Source of the DNA: an uncultured Mollicutes bacterium
GTDB lineage: Bacteria; Bacillota_I; Bacilli_A; ML615J-28; CAG-313
Direction: 5' to 3'
Length of the DNA stretch: 64,000 nt
Assembly (NCBI GenBank): GCA_900539265.1
Contig: UQBM01000003.1
Location: 26,597 to 90,596 of the forward strand
Position 1 is the first letter of the stretch. Each line of letters opens with the position of its first letter. Below are positions 24,615 through 34,431 of this stretch, one piece after another. Made by a program: the position numbers and the translations under genes. Under the pieces are notes generated by a model. That model ran no database searches, was not told where the DNA came from, and saw only the letters and a list, made by a program, of their open reading frames with translations.

Positions 24615-26315
24615 GTGAAAAATAATACAACTTTACAAAAAGGTAAAAAAACTAATAATGATATCAAACTTTATTCTCTTGGTGGCCTTGGCGTAGTTGG
24701 AATGAATATGTATATCGTTGAATGTAATGACGAAATTATTATTATGGATGCCGGTATTTTGTTTGCGGACGACGATGTCCATGGTGTTAGTTACATTATC
24801 CCTGATTTTACATATTTAAAACAAAATCAAAAAAAGATTGTCGGCTTGTTTATTACTCATGGTCATGAAGATCATATTGGTGCTATTCCTTTTTTATTAA
24901 AACAAGTAGAGATTCCAACTATATATGCAAGTGGCATTGCAATTGGCATTATAAAAAATAAGATGTTAGAGTTCAGTAGTATTAATTATAATCTAAAAGA
25001 ATATACTGAAAGTTCTATCTATAAATATAAACATTTTGAAATTTCTTTTTTTCGCACCAATCATAGTATTCCTGATTCTTTTGGAATTGCCATTAAAACA
25101 CGCCTTGGCTATATTGTCAATACTGGTGATTTTAAATTTGATTTTATGCCGATAGGTGAAAAATCAAATTATTATAAAATGTCTTCTCTTGGTAAAGAGG
25201 GTGTTCTTTGTTTAATGGCTGATAGTACAAATGCGAATATTTCCCAATTTTCTTCAAGTGAAAAGAAAGTAGGTATTACTTTGATGAATCTCTTCTCCCA
25301 AATTGAAGGAAGAATTATTGTTGCAGCCTTTGCATCAAATGTTTATCGAGTTCAACAAATAATAGAAGCATCAATTGCTTCAGGTAGAAAAGTTGTTGTT
25401 TTTGGTCATAGTATGGAAAAAACGATTGAAATTGCCAGTAAATTGAAATATATCACATATCCTAAAGGATGGGTTTTAAATTCAAGAGAACTAAAAAAAC
25501 AAAATACCGACTTTATTACAATTCTTTGTACTGGTTCTCAAGGTGAGCCCATGGCAGCCTTGTCAAGAATTGCTAATGGAACCCATAAACAAATTAAATT
25601 ATTGCCAAATGATACTGTCATTTATTCGAGTAAAGCTATTCCTGGTAATGAATTATTTATTAACCGCAACATCAATAAACTAGTTCATGCAGGTGCCCAT
25701 GTTATTCAAAATAGTCCTCTAACAGATACTCACACAACTGGTCATGCTTCACAAAATGAAATTAGAATGATGCTTTCTTTTATGCAACCAAAATATTTTA
25801 TGCCCGTTCATGGTGAATATTTGATGTTAAAAGAACATGCTAAGATTGCTAGTGAAACTGGTGTTAAAAAAGAAAATTGCTTTGTCCTTGATACTGGTGA
25901 TGTCCTTACTTTTAATGATAAAGGGGCAAAAGTTTTCAAGAAAAAAATTCCTGCATCAGAAGTATACATTGATGCTTCCTTAAGTGATGTTGATAGTAAT
26001 ATTTTAAAGGAAAGAAAACATATGGCAGATGAAGGACTTTTAACAATAACTTTTACTATTACAAAAAACAAGCGTTTAATAGGTAATGTGGTTGTTAAAT
26101 CTAGTGGCTTTGCAGACTTTGAATCATCTAAATCATTAGAAAATAGTATTCGCCAAAAAACTCTTGATCTTTTTACTAATAGTCTTAAAGAACATAAAAA
26201 TATTAACATTAGAGTTCTTGAAAAACAAGTTATTACAGGACTTAGTCAATTTATTTATCAAAAGATTGAACGAAGACCTCTTATTGTACCTGTTATTAAT
26301 GTTATTAATAATTAA
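24615..26315 (+). CDS. rnjA: ribonuclease J
   Basis: 5'-3' exonuclease/endonuclease of mRNA turnover and rRNA maturation. The 566-residue metallo-beta-lactamase/beta-CASP protein has the motif THGHEDHIGA (about 78-87), HSIPDSFG, TGDFKFD and the beta-CASP stretches, followed by a C-terminal domain. Start is GTG 24615 behind GAAAGGATTAAA; no ATG fits the family N-terminus better. Only one RNase J is seen in the window, so J1 against J2 cannot be decided. Confidence 0.95.
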   Translation: MKNNTTLQKGKKTNNDIKLYSLGGLGVVGMNMYIVECNDEIIIMDAGILFADDDVHGVSYIIPDFTYLKQNQKKIVGLFITHGHEDHIGAIPFLLKQVEIPTIYASGIAIGIIKNKMLEFSSINYNLKEYTESSIYKYKHFEISFFRTNHSIPDSFGIAIKTRLGYIVNTGDFKFDFMPIGEKSNYYKMSSLGKEGVLCLMADSTNANISQFSSSEKKVGITLMNLFSQIEGRIIVAAFASNVYRVQQIIEASIASGRKVVVFGHSMEKTIEIASKLKYITYPKGWVLNSRELKKQNTDFITILCTGSQGEPMAALSRIANGTHKQIKLLPNDTVIYSSKAIPGNELFINRNINKLVHAGAHVIQNSPLTDTHTTGHASQNEIRMMLSFMQPKYFMPVHGEYLMLKEHAKIASETGVKKENCFVLDTGDVLTFNDKGAKVFKKKIPASEVYIDASLSDVDSNILKERKHMADEGLLTITFTITKNKRLIGNVVVKSSGFADFESSKSLENSIRQKTLDLFTNSLKEHKNINIRVLEKQVITGLSQFIYQKIERRPLIVPVINVINN

Positions 26316-26320
26316 AAAAT

Positions 26321-26381
26321 AAAATGATTACAATAAAACCAATTTACTTAAAAATTAAGTTGGCTTAATTGTAATCATTTT
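26321..26381. terminator. bidirectional terminator between rnjA and the exonuclease gene
   Basis: AAAATGATTACAAT (26321-26334) pairs with 26368-26381; an inner repeat AACCAATTTACTT/AAGTTGGCTT may fold too. T runs on both sides. Confidence 0.85.
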
Positions 26382-27248
26382 TTATTCAATATTGTTATTT
26401 AATTCCTCTTGAAAAAGATGAAAAACACCTGATGTGACAATCGAATCATTTAAAGCATTATGATCTTGTTCAGTTTTGGCTTTTGTATTAAATAATTGAT
26501 AGGCATTAAATAATCCTATATCAGTTTTAATTCCATAATAATTCTTAATAATTTGCATTAAATTGACAAATTTTTTTCTATCCGCAAGCGGTTTTAAATT
26601 GTTAATTTGATAAAATGAATCAAGCATTATAATATCATTGCGACCCCATACATAAATTGTTGGTTGATATAGTGATAAAATATCTTTAAATTTATTATAA
26701 AACTTATAACAAGAAGGTGCATTTCTAATCGATTCTTCAGTTGTTTTTAAAAATTCAGCCGTTCTTGAATTAATGCCAATTTGATGTTTAGGTTTTATCA
26801 TTCCCCAATCTGTTGAAATTGCATTACCATCACTATCTTCTAAATAAAATCCATATTGAATAATTTCCGAAACAAAACCACCACCATGACTATATCCATG
26901 GGGAGGCATTGTAAATTCTAAATCTAAAAACATTCGATATCCATCTCGATTAAGAATTTTCTTTACACCTTGCTTAATTGTTGAAAGATCATAATAGATA
27001 ATCGTCTTTCTTGGAAGATGCCTCATCATTTTAACAAAACTAATAACTTCATACACTTTATATCCGCTTTGTTCAATTCTTTCATCTTTGCAAGTGAAGT
27101 GAACGACTAGTCCTTCACTTATATATGGTTTAAATTTTTTATATTGACTTCTTGATAAATAAAACATTTGTACTTTATGATTTAAAAGAATCTCAAAAAT
27201 TCTTGTATCGTCGCTAAAGCCTCTTATAGTGCCATATACCAGTCGCAT
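26382..27248 (-). CDS. DEDDh-type 3'-5' exonuclease
   Basis: 288 residues. An N-terminal domain of about 105 residues with no recognisable motif is followed by a DnaQ-like exonuclease fold: ExoI FLDLEFTMP (about 107-115), ExoII WGRND (about 195-199) and ExoIII HNALNDS (about 265-271). Similar to KapD/exonuclease-T-like proteins of spore formers. Target (RNA or DNA) unknown. It lies downstream of gerE, 22 bases away. Confidence 0.78.
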   Translation of the reverse strand: MRLVYGTIRGFSDDTRIFEILLNHKVQMFYLSRSQYKKFKPYISEGLVVHFTCKDERIEQSGYKVYEVISFVKMMRHLPRKTIIYYDLSTIKQGVKKILNRDGYRMFLDLEFTMPPHGYSHGGGFVSEIIQYGFYLEDSDGNAISTDWGMIKPKHQIGINSRTAEFLKTTEESIRNAPSCYKFYNKFKDILSLYQPTIYVWGRNDIIMLDSFYQINNLKPLADRKKFVNLMQIIKNYYGIKTDIGLFNAYQLFNTKAKTEQDHNALNDSIVTSGVFHLFQEELNNNIE

Positions 27249-27270
27249 ACTTTCACTCCTTTCGACAAAA

Positions 27271-27480
27271 TCATAATGTTATTTCATGCATTTTTATTAG
27301 TTCTAATATTGCTTGGCTTCTTCCCTTAACCCCTAACTTTTGAATTACATTTGATATATGATTGCGAACTGTTTTACTACTAATATTCAATTTTGTGGCG
27401 ATCTCTTCGGTATCATTGTTTTGAATTAATAGTTCAAAAATTTGTCTTTCTCTAATTGTTAAAAACCTCTTTATCGGCAT
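27271..27480 (-). CDS. gerE: GerE, LuxR-type regulator of late mother-cell sporulation genes
   Basis: A 69-residue free-standing LuxR/GerE helix-turn-helix: LTIRERQIFELLIQ, then ATKLNISSKTVRNHISNVIQ and LGVKGRSQAILELIKM. Full-length alignment with Bacillus GerE (74 residues) is obvious, including the tail HEITL. GerE controls coat genes under sigma-K. Its position near uvrC matches the uvrC-sdh-gerE region of Bacillus. Strong evidence that the organism makes, or recently made, endospores. Confidence 0.93.
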   Translation of the reverse strand: MPIKRFLTIRERQIFELLIQNNDTEEIATKLNISSKTVRNHISNVIQKLGVKGRSQAILELIKMHEITL

Positions 27481-27522
27481 TTTCTTCCCACACTTTCATT
27501 GGTATATTATGCTTAAAATTAA

Positions 27523-29337
27523 TTAGAGGTTACTTGATTGATTTAATTTTAATAAAAGGTTTCTCGCAACATCATTGGGAAATCCTAATGACTTTAATTT
27601 ATCAATTGAAGCACTCTTAATATCCTCAATCGTTTCAAAATAGGTTAGTAAAATTTCTTTGCGTTTTTTGCCAATTCCTTCAATTTCATCTAGTACTGAA
27701 TTTAAAGCCTTTTTATTATGCGTTTTTTGAAAAAAAGTTATGGCAAAACGATGTACTTCATCTTGCATTGATTCTAGTAATAAAAATAAATCACTTTTTT
27801 TGTCAATTGTAATTTCTTCATATTTCGTCGTCATTAAGGCTCTTGTTCTATGTCTATCATCTTTTAAAAGGCCAATCAAATTAATTTCATCTTCAATATG
27901 CAGTTTTTTTAAAACAGTATAAGCAGCTTTAATCTGTGTTTTACCACCATCTACAATAATTAGAGAGGGTAATTTTTCTTTTTCTAAAAGAAGTCTACGA
28001 TATCTTCTTTCAATAACTTCCATCATTGTATGATAGTCATCTGGTCCATCTACAGTCTTAATCTTATATTTGCGATACTCTTTGGGTACTGATTTACCAT
28101 CAACATATTTAACCATTGCACTTACAGCACTAGCTCCTTGAATATTAGAATTATCAAATAACTCTATTGTTTTAGGATATTCAATATTTAATATTCTAGC
28201 AAGCTCTTGTAGTGGTACCATTGTCTTAGATATTTCAATTAAGCGTAATTTTTTTAAATTATCAATGTTATTTTTGGCATTTTCCATTACATTTTCTAAT
28301 AACTGCTTTTTAATACCCTTGACAGGAGTTGTCATCTTAATGTTTAATAATTCTTCAATGATTTCCATTCCTTCAAGGTATGGTACAATAATTTCTTTGG
28401 GATGAATATTTGAACCACTATCATAAAATTGATAAATATATGATAATACAGCATCATCAACATTTTCTACCAAATCAAAAATTTCACCATTACGTTCAAT
28501 AATTTTTCCAAGACGCATATGAAGAACTTGAATTGATATCATACCATCTTTTTGAAAATAGCCAAAAATATCCCTAGGAATATTATCATTTAATTCCATT
28601 GTTTGTTTTTCCACCACAGTATCAATTGATGTTAATAAATCTCGATATTCAATTGCTTCTTCATAGCGCATTTGCGTTGATGCATCCATCATTAACTGAT
28701 TAATTCTTTCAACAAGTTCAGTATTATTACCATTTAAAAAACGTACAACACTTTTAATATTTTCATCATAGTCACTTCTTTTAATATCATTTTCACATGG
28801 AGCAAGACATTGGCCTAAATGAGCATATAAACATCTTTTTTTCGGAATATGATTACATTTTCGAAATGGATAAACTTTATTTAAAATCTCAACAATATCT
28901 TTACAAGCTTTTGCATTAGGATAGGGACCGAAAACATATTGATTTTTTTTTCTAAATTCTTTTTTAATATCTCTCGTATATAAAATACGAGGATTTTCTT
29001 CTTTAGTTAAAACAATATAAGGATAAGTTTTATCATCCATTAGTAAAATATTATATTTAGGTCGATTTTTTTTAATAAAATTAGATTCTAATAAAAATGC
29101 TTCTAATTCAGAATGGGTAATAATATATTCAAAATTAACAACATCTTGAAGCATTCTTGTTGTTTTGGCATCATGACTTCCTGTAAAATAACTTTTTAGA
29201 CGATTTTGTAATATTTTAGCCTTACCAACATATATAATTTCTCCATCTTTATTATACATTTGATAACAACCAGGCTTCTTGGGCACAAGTGATAGTTTTG
29301 TTTTAATTCTTTCTAAAATTTCTTCATTTTGCGACAT
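27523..29337 (-). CDS. uvrC: UvrABC excinuclease subunit C
   Basis: Makes both incisions in nucleotide excision repair. The 604-residue protein has an N-terminal GIY-YIG nuclease (KPGCYQMY, IYVGKAK; residues 18-95), a Cys-rich region, a UvrB-binding UVR motif (MRYEEAIEYRDLL, about 218), an RNase H-like nuclease (FDNSNIQGASAV, IIVDGGKTQ) and a C-terminal helix-hairpin-helix pair. AGGTGAT precedes ATG. Confidence 0.97.
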   Translation of the reverse strand: MSQNEEILERIKTKLSLVPKKPGCYQMYNKDGEIIYVGKAKILQNRLKSYFTGSHDAKTTRMLQDVVNFEYIITHSELEAFLLESNFIKKNRPKYNILLMDDKTYPYIVLTKEENPRILYTRDIKKEFRKKNQYVFGPYPNAKACKDIVEILNKVYPFRKCNHIPKKRCLYAHLGQCLAPCENDIKRSDYDENIKSVVRFLNGNNTELVERINQLMMDASTQMRYEEAIEYRDLLTSIDTVVEKQTMELNDNIPRDIFGYFQKDGMISIQVLHMRLGKIIERNGEIFDLVENVDDAVLSYIYQFYDSGSNIHPKEIIVPYLEGMEIIEELLNIKMTTPVKGIKKQLLENVMENAKNNIDNLKKLRLIEISKTMVPLQELARILNIEYPKTIELFDNSNIQGASAVSAMVKYVDGKSVPKEYRKYKIKTVDGPDDYHTMMEVIERRYRRLLLEKEKLPSLIIVDGGKTQIKAAYTVLKKLHIEDEINLIGLLKDDRHRTRALMTTKYEEITIDKKSDLFLLLESMQDEVHRFAITFFQKTHNKKALNSVLDEIEGIGKKRKEILLTYFETIEDIKSASIDKLKSLGFPNDVARNLLLKLNQSSNL

Positions 29338-29353
29338 ATATCACCTATACAAG

Positions 29354-29379
29354 TACTTCCCCTTTTAAAAGGGGAAGTA
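29354..29379 (-). repeat. 26-base perfect palindrome between rbfA and uvrC
   Basis: TACTTCCCCTTTT (29354-29366) and its exact complement (29367-29379), directly after the rbfA stop. It can form a GC-rich hairpin with a four-base loop. The minus strand has no good T run, so it may be a processing or partial termination site rather than a classical terminator. Confidence 0.7.
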
Positions 29380-29380
29380 T

Positions 29381-29719
29381 CTATTTTTTTAAATTTTCTA
29401 AAATTTCATTTATATGATTACCATAAGCTAAAGATTCATCATATTTAAAACGAAGTTCAGGTGTTTTTCTCAAATCAATTCGCTTAGCAAGTAGACTTCT
29501 TAAATATCCTTTAGATTTCTCTAAATCTTCTTTTGTTGACTCAATTTCTCCTAAATTTCCTAAAACTGTATAATAAACAGTTGCAATTGATAAATCATTA
29601 GTTAATGAAACTTTAGTAATTGAAACATATTTTAATTTATTATTATTTGTACTATCAAAAAGAATATTTGCAAGTTCCCTTTCAATAATCTTTTCAACTC
29701 TTTCAACTCTGTATGCCAT
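29381..29719 (-). CDS. rbfA: ribosome-binding factor A
   Basis: Cold-adaptation 30S maturation factor with a type II KH fold. 112 residues; the signature RVEKIIERELANIL opens it, then VSLTNDLSIATVYYTV and TPELRFKYDESL near the end. Follows infB with three bases between, as in other Bacilli. Confidence 0.95.
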   Translation of the reverse strand: MAYRVERVEKIIERELANILFDSTNNNKLKYVSITKVSLTNDLSIATVYYTVLGNLGEIESTKEDLEKSKGYLRSLLAKRIDLRKTPELRFKYDESLAYGNHINEILENLKK

Positions 29720-29722
29720 TAG

Positions 29723-32143
29723 TTACTCTCTTTCTGCTTCTTCCATAATAAAGCATTCAATTATATCTCCCACTTTTATATCGTTATAATTTTCAATTGT
29801 AATACCACATTCATATCCTGACTTAACTTCTTTAACGTCATCTTTAAAACGACGAAGACCAGCCATCTTACCAGTATAAATTACAATACTATCACGAATT
29901 AAACGAACACCACCATTTCTAAAAATAGTTCCACTTGTTACATAACTTCCTGCAATTGTACCAACTCTACTAACCTTAAATATTTCCCTAACCTCAGCTT
30001 GACCAGTAATTTTTTCTTCAAATACTGGGTCAAGAAGACCTTTAACCGCTTTCTCAATATCTTCTTGAAGTTTATAAATAATATTGTATAAGCGAATTTC
30101 AACGCCTTGTTCTTTAGCAAAATCACTGATTTGCGATGTTGGACGAACATTAAATCCTACAATAATAGCTTTAGAGGCAACCGCTAAGATAATGTCATTA
30201 TTTGTAATACCACCAACACGAGCTCCAATTATATTAATATTAGTACCATCAATATTAATTTTTTCAAGTAATCCCTTAATAGCTTCAATGGAACCTTGAA
30301 CATCGCATTTAATGATTAAATTAAGCGTTTTATCAGCATTTTCATTCTTAAATAAATCTGTTAAAGACGCTGCTTTGCCAACACCTTTTTCTTCATTAAA
30401 TTTATTTTGAGCCCGAACTTCTGCTATTTCTCTTGCTTTTCTTTCATCATTTAAAACCATAAACTTTTCTCCTGCAAAAGGTACTTCTACAAGACCTGTT
30501 ACTGATACTGGTTTAGATGGTCCTGCACTTGAAACTGATCTTCCAAGTTCATCTTCCATTGAACGAACTTTACCATATGTTGTACCAACAACAATGATAT
30601 CACCAACCTTAATAGTTCCATTTTGAACAAGAAGAGTAGCAATTGGACCCCGTCCTTTATCTAGTCTTGCTTCAATTACGGTTCCAATACCAAGACGATT
30701 TGGATTAGCTTTGTAATCCTTTAAATCACTTACAAGAATAATCATTTCTAATAATTCATCAACGCCTTTGCCAGTTAGAGCAGAAATATTAACGAAAATG
30801 GTATCACCACCCCAGTCTTCACTAACAAGACTATATTCCGTAAGTTCAGTTTTAACTCGATCAGGATTAGCACCTGGCTTATCCATTTTATTTACCGCAA
30901 CAATGATTGGTACTCCTGCTGCTTGAGCATGCTCAATAGCTTCTTTCGTTTGTGGCATTACACCATCATCTGAGGCAACTACAAGAACAACAATATCAGT
31001 AATTTGTGCTCCTCTTGCCCTCATTTCAGTAAATGCCGCATGTCCTGGTGTATCAATAAAAGTTATTGTTTTATTATTTTTAACAACTTGATAAGCTCCG
31101 ATATGTTGAGTAATTCCTCCAGCTTCTCCTGTTACCACATGGCTAGAACGAATGGTATCTAAAAGCGTCGTTTTTCCATGATCAACATGTCCCATAATTG
31201 TAACGATTGCTGGACGACTGACTAAATCTTCTTCTTTATCTTCTACTTCTAATTCATCAAAGCGTGTCATATCCGTAATTTTTTTATCTTTCAATTCAAA
31301 ATCATACTCAATAGCAATAAGTTCTATTGTATCACGATCTAAAGTTTGAGTAGCACTAGCCATAATCCCCATTGATACAAATAGTTTCTTAACAAGTTCT
31401 GTAACACTCACACCAAGCCCGTTAGCAACCTCCATAACACTCATACCATTTTCATAGTATAAAACATGATCTTCTAACTTATCCGTACTAGGCATATTAC
31501 TTGTACGTTTTTCTTTTTTAGCATTATTATTCTTATTTTTGTTGCTATTTTTTTTGCGTTGTTTCATATCTGTAATATTTTCTGATGAGCCTGTTTTTTT
31601 AACCCTAGAACTCCTAGTTTCTCTTGTTAAATTATACTCGTCTTCTTCTAAATAATCACCATATTTTTCTAATATTTTCTCATCAACTCGAGGAACAATA
31701 ATCTCTTCAACATATTTTGGTCTTGATTGTGGTTTGACACTTGTTTTGGGTTGCTGTTTATTATTATTATGTGAATTATTATTTGTTTGTATTACAGAAT
31801 TTTTTTGATTTTCCTTCTTCTCAGATGATTTTAAAGAATTGGAAACAGGTTTGGGATTATTTGATATAGAACTCTTTGATGATTTTTGATTAGAAAAAGA
31901 TTTTGATTTTAATTCATCTTCTTGTTTGTTTGAACCAATTCTAACAGCTGGTTTATTTAATGATTTGGGTTTATTTGATTTAAAAGGATATGCAACACCA
32001 TACATTTTTGCAAGTTTTTTCTCTAAATCTTTGGAAACCTCATACTCTTCAGTTATTTTTTCGGTAAAAATAACGTTTGATAATTTGTTAATTAGTTCAA
32101 CCGTAGTTGTCTTTAAATTTTCTGCAAGTTCTTTAACTTTCAT
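29723..32143 (-). CDS. infB: translation initiation factor IF-2
   Basis: GTPase that places initiator tRNA. The 806-residue protein has an N-terminal IF2N module, a Lys/Asn/Ser-rich linker (about 60-215), a second IF2N, the G domain (GHVDHGKTT about 316-324, DTPGH, NKMD) and domains II-IV. The start overlaps the ylxQ stop (TAATG) behind GAGGTGA. Confidence 0.97.
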   Translation of the reverse strand: MKVKELAENLKTTTVELINKLSNVIFTEKITEEYEVSKDLEKKLAKMYGVAYPFKSNKPKSLNKPAVRIGSNKQEDELKSKSFSNQKSSKSSISNNPKPVSNSLKSSEKKENQKNSVIQTNNNSHNNNKQQPKTSVKPQSRPKYVEEIIVPRVDEKILEKYGDYLEEDEYNLTRETRSSRVKKTGSSENITDMKQRKKNSNKNKNNNAKKEKRTSNMPSTDKLEDHVLYYENGMSVMEVANGLGVSVTELVKKLFVSMGIMASATQTLDRDTIELIAIEYDFELKDKKITDMTRFDELEVEDKEEDLVSRPAIVTIMGHVDHGKTTLLDTIRSSHVVTGEAGGITQHIGAYQVVKNNKTITFIDTPGHAAFTEMRARGAQITDIVVLVVASDDGVMPQTKEAIEHAQAAGVPIIVAVNKMDKPGANPDRVKTELTEYSLVSEDWGGDTIFVNISALTGKGVDELLEMIILVSDLKDYKANPNRLGIGTVIEARLDKGRGPIATLLVQNGTIKVGDIIVVGTTYGKVRSMEDELGRSVSSAGPSKPVSVTGLVEVPFAGEKFMVLNDERKAREIAEVRAQNKFNEEKGVGKAASLTDLFKNENADKTLNLIIKCDVQGSIEAIKGLLEKINIDGTNINIIGARVGGITNNDIILAVASKAIIVGFNVRPTSQISDFAKEQGVEIRLYNIIYKLQEDIEKAVKGLLDPVFEEKITGQAEVREIFKVSRVGTIAGSYVTSGTIFRNGGVRLIRDSIVIYTGKMAGLRRFKDDVKEVKSGYECGITIENYNDIKVGDIIECFIMEEAERE

Positions 32144-32451
32144 TAAAAGTCACCTCTTTCTATTTCCTTTTTTAAAGCCTTAGCAAATCCTAAATCAGAA
32201 ATTCCAATTATCTTAATAATTTGTATGCCAAGAGCCTTTGAAAGTTCCTCTGTAGAATATTTATTTATTATAGGTACTTGATAAAAATAAGCTTTTTTAT
32301 CAATTTTATCATATGTAGCATTAGATGCATCATTTGCTACAAAAATTAATTTTATTTGCTTAGTTGGTAAGACCTTAATAACCGAATCAGTTCCAAGGAT
32401 AACTTTACCAGCCTTTCTTGCTAATCCAAGTAAATTTAATACTTTATTCAA
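32143..32451 (-). CDS. ylxQ: L7Ae-family K-turn RNA-binding protein YlxQ
   Basis: 102-residue L7Ae/L30e/S12e-type RNA-binding protein ([20 protein letters not shown] at the start). Binds kink-turn RNA in related proteins; biological role unsettled. Lies between ylxR and infB exactly as in Bacillus. Confidence 0.9.
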   Translation of the reverse strand: MNKVLNLLGLARKAGKVILGTDSVIKVLPTKQIKLIFVANDASNATYDKIDKKAYFYQVPIINKYSTEELSKALGIQIIKIIGISDLGFAKALKKEIERGDF

Positions 32452-32453
32452 AT

Positions 32454-32735
32454 TTATTTTCCCTCATTTATTAACTTTAATAATTCATCAAAAATATAAT
32501 CTGGTACTTCTATTTCCAAATGATGATTAAGAATCTTTTTTCTTTTAGCAAGCATAATGGCACTTTTTTTCTTACTAAGATAAGCACCATGTCCCCTTAC
32601 TTTACCTTTTAAATCAATGACGACTTCATTTTCAGGTGTTCTAACAATCCTAAACATTTCCATTTTCGGATGTTGTTCGTTGGTTGCCACACATTTTCGA
32701 AGTGGCACTTTTCTTACTTTTAAATTACCACTCAT
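32454..32735 (-). CDS. rnpM: YlxR / RnpM, RNase P modulator
   Basis: 93-residue YlxR family protein, with the conserved patch VPLRKCVATNEQHPKMEMF-like start and GRGAYL-equivalent GHGAYLSKK. YlxR of Bacillus was shown to bind the RNase P RNA and modulate its activity (RnpM). ATG 32735 is chosen because AGAGGTG precedes it; an in-frame GTG overlaps the site. Confidence 0.9.
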   Translation of the reverse strand: MSGNLKVRKVPLRKCVATNEQHPKMEMFRIVRTPENEVVIDLKGKVRGHGAYLSKKKSAIMLAKRKKILNHHLEIEVPDYIFDELLKLINEGK

Positions 32736-32746
32736 TACTCTCACCT

Positions 32747-33829
32747 CTAATATCCATAAACATTAGGTGTAAAACTAATGCCATCGCGATATGCTGTTGT
32801 TTCATCTTTAATATCGATTTTCCAACCAGTTGTTAAAGAAGCAAGTCGAACATTTTGACCACCTTTACCAATAGCAAGCGAAAATTGCTCATCTGGTACA
32901 ATAACAGTCGATTTTCTGGTCGTTTCATCAATTAAAACAGAAATAACTTTTGCTGGAGTCAAAGCCTCAGCAATTAAAATTACAGGATTATCACTCCAAT
33001 TAAAAATATCAATTTTTTCACCTGATAGAGCTTCATTAATTTGTTTTACCCTTGAACCTTGAAGACCAACGCAAGAACCTTTGGCATCAACATTAGGATT
33101 ATTACTTTTAACCGCAATTTTTGTACGACTACCTGGCTCTCTTGCAATTGCCATTACTTCAATAACACCGCTTGCAACCTCTGGTATATACATCTCAAAT
33201 AAACGTTTTATTAAATCACGATTAGATCTCGAAACAAAAACTTTGGGACCCTTACCAGTTTCTTCCACTTTTGTAATACATACTTTCATTACGGTACCTA
33301 CTTCGCATCTTTCACCTGGTAAAATTTCGTCTAAAGGCATAAATGTTACAACATCTAAACCAATATTTAATCCAATTACGCTATCTGTTTTTTTGATGAT
33401 AGTACCACTAACAACTTCTCCTTCACGTTCTTTAAAATATTCATAGGCCCGTTTACCACCAAGTTCTTTTAACCCTTGAATAAAAATTTGTTTAAACCGT
33501 GTTGCACCCTTTCTACCAATTTGAGAAAATTTAACTTCACGCCTAAATTCACTACCAACTCTTACTCTAGCCCTAATTTCTTTAGCATCATCAAGTGTTA
33601 TTTGACCTTCAGGTCCCTCAGGATTGATTTCATCCACAACATAAAAAGTTTCGAAAATACGAATATTTTTTTGTTCATCATTAAATTCAACTTCAATTTC
33701 ACCTTTACATCCTTCTAATTGACATGCCTTAATTAAAGCAGTTCTCACTGCTGATAATACATCAGAAATTTCAATATGTCTTTCGGCTGCGATTGTTTCT
33801 AATTGTTCATAAAAGCCTTTACTAATCAT
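32747..33829 (-). CDS. nusA: transcription termination/antitermination factor NusA
   Basis: RNA polymerase-associated elongation factor. 360 residues: N-terminal RNAP-binding domain, S1 domain (GEVVSGTIIKKTDSVIGLNI, about 135-155) and two KH domains (CVGLQGSRVKQI; LAIGKGGQNVRLASLTTGW). Length fits Gram-positive NusA without acidic repeats. Between rimP and rnpM. Confidence 0.97.
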   Translation of the reverse strand: MISKGFYEQLETIAAERHIEISDVLSAVRTALIKACQLEGCKGEIEVEFNDEQKNIRIFETFYVVDEINPEGPEGQITLDDAKEIRARVRVGSEFRREVKFSQIGRKGATRFKQIFIQGLKELGGKRAYEYFKEREGEVVSGTIIKKTDSVIGLNIGLDVVTFMPLDEILPGERCEVGTVMKVCITKVEETGKGPKVFVSRSNRDLIKRLFEMYIPEVASGVIEVMAIAREPGSRTKIAVKSNNPNVDAKGSCVGLQGSRVKQINEALSGEKIDIFNWSDNPVILIAEALTPAKVISVLIDETTRKSTVIVPDEQFSLAIGKGGQNVRLASLTTGWKIDIKDETTAYRDGISFTPNVYGY

Positions 33830-33835
33830 TTTTTA

Positions 33836-34321
33836 TTAATTCCTCCTAAAATCTACGGCTAGTCTTATTTTTGCAACAGCTGCTCTTGGGATAACAACAA
33901 CTTTTTCTCTTTGATTTAAAAAAATTTCTAATTTAAATTCTTCCTCATTTGCCTCTCTTAAATAACCACTTATCTCTTTTAAATTATATACATTTTCCAT
34001 TTTTTGATAAGTTTTAAGATACACAAATTTATTTATTGCTTTTTGAATATCTTTTTCTGTCAATAATTCTCTTTCAATCCCCAATGATGTAACTTCTAAA
34101 TAGTACCCATCAGGAATTAAATCATTAACTTTATCTAGAATTTCAGAATTAATTGAAGCAACTTCATCAATATCTAAACTAAACGTTTCGGGATCATCAA
34201 TAACAATACTAATAATGTTAGTTCCAAATTCTTTGCGAACTTTAACATCTACTAATTCTTTTTGATGTTTGTTTACAATATCTAATGATAATTCTTTTAT
34301 TTTTAATAAATATTCACTCAT
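33836..34321 (-). CDS. rimP: ribosome maturation factor RimP
   Basis: 30S assembly factor. 161 residues; VTSLGIERELLTEKDIQKA is the diagnostic segment. ATG 34321 follows GGAGGG by six bases; the codon before it is TTG and also in frame. First gene of the rimP-nusA-rnpM-ylxQ-infB-rbfA operon. Confidence 0.94.
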   Translation of the reverse strand: MSEYLLKIKELSLDIVNKHQKELVDVKVRKEFGTNIISIVIDDPETFSLDIDEVASINSEILDKVNDLIPDGYYLEVTSLGIERELLTEKDIQKAINKFVYLKTYQKMENVYNLKEISGYLREANEEEFKLEIFLNQREKVVVIPRAAVAKIRLAVDFRRN

Positions 34322-34327
34322 CAAAAT

Positions 34328-34420
34328 CCCTCCATTAAAAATGGTGAGCCCTAATTTAGCTCACCTTGTTAAACAATATTTGCTTAAATATATTATATCA
34401 CAAATTTTTATTTAAGTCAA
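34328..34420 (-). promoter_or_regulatory. promoter and hairpin leader of the rimP-nusA operon
   Basis: TTGACT (34415-34420), 17 bases, TATAAT (34392-34397) give a near-consensus promoter. The leader of about 60 bases contains the hairpin GGTGAGC-N9-GCTCACC (34343-34365) followed by ATTTTTAA and the ribosome-binding site. The hairpin could also end the upstream ATPase transcript; placed after the promoter, it may attenuate the operon. Confidence 0.65.
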
Positions 34421-34431
34421 GATATTAAGTT

